Source: Scatophagus argus (taxonomy: Eukaryota > Chordata > Actinopteri > Scatophagidae). From it: DNA of 64,000 bases. The translations under genes were made by a program, and so were the position numbers. The notes under the pieces are model-generated. The model did not search any database. It was given only the letters and a program-made list of their open reading frames with translations, and was not told the DNA's origin. Every line of letters begins with the position of its first letter. The stretch's first letter is position 1. The stretch covers positions 905,501-969,500 of the forward strand of contig NC_058499.1 in NCBI RefSeq assembly GCF_020382885.2, written 5' to 3'. Positions 61,261 through 64,000 of this stretch are shown piece after piece.

Positions 61261-64000
61261 AACGCAGACAGGAATCTAACCCTGACCCAGGCCTGATATT
61301 CACGGACATAAAGGCGGTGCAATCAGGACAACATCCGTGCAGTCACGCCTCGGGAAGACTCGAACCTTGCAGGGCGGCGCCGCATTTTTAGCGGATAACG
61401 TAGCAGTGAGTGAGCGTTACTGCTCGGTCGTCATCGGTCAGTCGTTCAGAAGTGTATGAGGTCACAACAAAATGTCAGCTCGTTACCCACAGGCTTCGTG
61501 CTCGCTATGCTAACTGAATGCTAACGAAACACCAGCTAGTCGTGTATAGTTTGCTGGTGCGCAGCATGCGGCGCACGTTAGCCCGCCTTTGTGTCTAACT
61601 GCGACATTAAGTGTTTCGAATGTTTCTTCGTTCTGCAGCTCTTTCTGACCCCGGACAGCAGAGGGCGCTCTTACAGTTACATGCCAAGATCCTGAGTGAT
61701 TATTACTCACTGCAGACTCTCACTGCATAACATACAAGTCCAACTAGTAAAATGTCTCATTTTAACTACATACCTACCGAACACACCTCATATCTCTCCA
61801 CGTCCAAAGGAGGCAAAATGACAAACTGTGGTCACATCGTTACTGCCTCTCCTCAAACTGACTGCGCCATCGCCTTTATTGTCTGTTGGCTGTTACAGCC
61901 CACCAAACCAGTGTTCACTGAGCATGTAGAAAGCGAAGTGTTACCGAGTAACACCGAACTGAGCGGGGTGAGACCACCGAGCGACAGGGACAGGGTACGG
62001 GGACAGGTGCTATCACATAATTATGACCTTGTGTTCAAATAACGAAGAGGGCGGTACTGAGTTGGTACACCACAAGCAAGAATCGTCAACAGCTGACTTT
62101 TAAAGGAAACAAACTGACGAAGTCGACGAACTCTAATGCGAGTAGAAACGGGACCACAGCGCAACCCTGAAAAACCCCACCTTAAAGCCCCAGACCCTCA
62201 GACTTACCCTACATGCGCCTCAGCCTCAGCCCGTTATGAGTGGGCTGCGCGTTCAAACTCACTACATTGTCCGTTCACGCCCCAAAGCATTGTGGGAACT
62301 GTATTTTCAAAGCCCACAGCGAGGTCATTACCAAATACAGTCAAAGCCTGACAATAGACGTGACAATATCCATTGACTTTGACTTCTCGGTTATATTATC
62401 AATATATCTTTGAAACATGTAAATCTCAATGTCACATCGTCATGGTTCCTCTGCTCCTGATGCGTCCATTCATTCACAGATGTTTACCATCTGGCTGGAT
62501 GGCAGTGGAGGAATGTGAAAGTGCTCCAAACCAACATTCTGCAAACAGCAGCAAAACGTCAGTTTCAGATGGGACACAAGATGCTCTTGTGTTGGAGGAT
62601 TTTCACTGCAGGGCGGAGAGAAAGCCCAGCGGCTTGTGTCAATTCTGCACTGCAACCCAGCTGATAAAAAGTGTTTCTTAATTCCCAAAAAGTCGACAAG
62701 ATTAAGTTTTCCCCCAACAACAACAGTCACATCCATTCAAAAGGTTGACAAAACCACTTCAGGCAAACTGTACTTCAAGGTGTATTTTTAAAGCATTTAA
62801 AACAGAAAATACAGTGAACAGGGAAATCAAGTAACCACAAATTTTGTTTTGGTTCATTTGTAAGCAAAGTTCATATCCATCTCCAGCAGTGAAACATCAA
62901 CAGCTTAAAGCCAACTCAACACATTCAGCTAAGGAGCTCTGGAATTACAATCAGCCAAACGTCGGTATAAAGCTGACCAGCGGTTAGAACACGTACAGTA
63001 CACTGCAAGGCGTAGCACAAACATCAGCATTCTTTAGTCAAATGTGGCCTTTGGACTGAAACGAAACGCTCTTTCTCTCTCTCTAGTGAGCTCTGTGCTC
63101 ACGTCACATCCAATAAGGCGGCATCCTGCACACAAAAACCCAACCAGTTTTATACAACAATAACTGCATGCATACAATACAAATGTGCACAAAGTGTGAA
63201 TTAAAACAAAGGCATTCGGGATTTATCTTTCATGAAACGAAAGGAGTTCGGAGAGAATCATACAGCAAACAATAAAGAATATTCATTTACTTTCCTGCGG
63301 AAACTTAGACAAGAGCCTGATTAGCCTAGCTTAGCATAAGGACCAGAAGCAGAAGGAAATAGCTCGCTTTGCTCAGTCCAAAGTTCTCCAAGCAGCAGTT
63401 CCAACATGTCATTTGATGTTGGGTGACGTGTTTTTGAGCCAGGTTACCGAGTCCCGTTTCCAGTCTTTAAGTTAAGCTAATCATTTCCCTGCTCTGGGGT
63501 CTCACTAACGCTGCGTTCATGCCATGTCAGCAGAGTGGGAAGAACAGGTGAAATTTCTGTTAATGTGAATTATTCCAGGACGGTTACTTCCATCTTTCCT
63601 GTGTCAGCAATTTAGTGTGAAACCAGATAGGAAGAAAGCAAAAGCACTTTTCAATTAGCTGAACCAACGGTGGATTTTAAGAGTGCCAGCGATGGTGGCC
63701 TCTGTAATCGTGTTTCACTGCTTTGTCAACACTTCCTTTAGTGTGGGAGATCCTTTCAAAATTTCCTGACATGAACACAACATTAGCACACAGATGTGAG
63801 ACAGATATTGATTTTCTCATCTAACACTCTTGCAAATAGGGAAGAAACAGATTTCTCAAAATACCCAACGATATCTTTAACTAATGGACACAAAAGAAGA
63901 GAAACTTAAAAACTACAGCAAGAGTGCCTCCCTGCCTGCTGAGTTCATCCTGTCTAAGCTCATTGTATCCCCATGATTCAACATTTATTTTAATTCAGTT
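61261..64000. other. CpG-containing stretch and unannotated right end
   Basis: 61300-61640 is richer in CpG (GCGGCGCCGC, TGCGGCGCACG) than its surroundings and could be a promoter or first exon of a gene outside the window; on the minus strand a GTGG/GTAACG donor-like site lies near 61485. 63300-63500 carries CTAAGCTAAGC-type repeat words. No coding exon recognised. Confidence 0.3.

Noticed and set aside
1-64000. Endogenous retrovirus, LTR element or Polinton copies
   Set aside because: No LTR pairs, gag/pol-type frames or capsid-like ORFs were recognised; all mobile pieces seen are LINE or SINE type.

Overview
This window is a gene-dense stretch of vertebrate nuclear DNA, almost certainly from a ray-finned (teleost) fish. 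Genes are split into many short exons with GT/AG introns, the reconstructed proteins match vertebrate families along their length, introns are short, and the spaces between genes hold typical fish debris (a tRNA-derived SINE, LINE 3' tails, (CA)n tracts and dispersed motif families). No prokaryotic feature, CRISPR array, endogenous retrovirus or Polinton was recognised.

Layout, left to right: (1) 5' half of fcsk (L-fucose kinase), minus, running off the left edge; (2) pclaf (PCNA-associated factor), minus; (3) nedd1 (gamma-tubulin recruiting WD40 protein), plus, 15 coding exons; (4) etfrf1 (LYR-motif mitochondrial factor), plus; (5) a RING-H2 ubiquitin ligase with a SUMO-interaction-like motif, minus, converging on etfrf1; (6) sycp3 (synaptonemal complex), minus; (7) actr6 (actin-related protein 6), minus; (8) a FAM3-family secreted protein, minus; (9) an unnamed 770-residue protein with four tandem Myb/SANT-like modules and a heptad-repeat tail, minus, 13 exons; (10) a related partial locus, minus; (11) a Kir6-type potassium channel (kcnj11-like), plus; (12) cd59, minus. 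The last 6.7 kb shows no gene I can support.

I rebuilt each gene exon by exon. For every complete gene all exons join in frame through canonical splice sites to a stop, so the models are well constrained. UTRs and transcription starts are not. The gene set is not an operon-like pathway. Several members serve replication, mitosis, meiosis or chromatin (pclaf, nedd1, sycp3, actr6), and nedd1, etfrf1, sycp3 and actr6 have human counterparts on chromosome 12, so part of the order reflects old synteny.

The most unusual content is the four-module SANT gene. An exon trio (94 nt, 88 nt and a variable linker exon) with identical phases is repeated four times, which points to amplification of a genomic cassette. 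A related incomplete locus lies just upstream, and the last linker exon carries a 21-bp repeat coding a highly charged coiled coil. Also notable are TG microsatellites lying beside 3' splice sites in three different genes, a duplicated F-S-P exon in nedd1, and an intron-rich Kir6 gene with an atypical tail.
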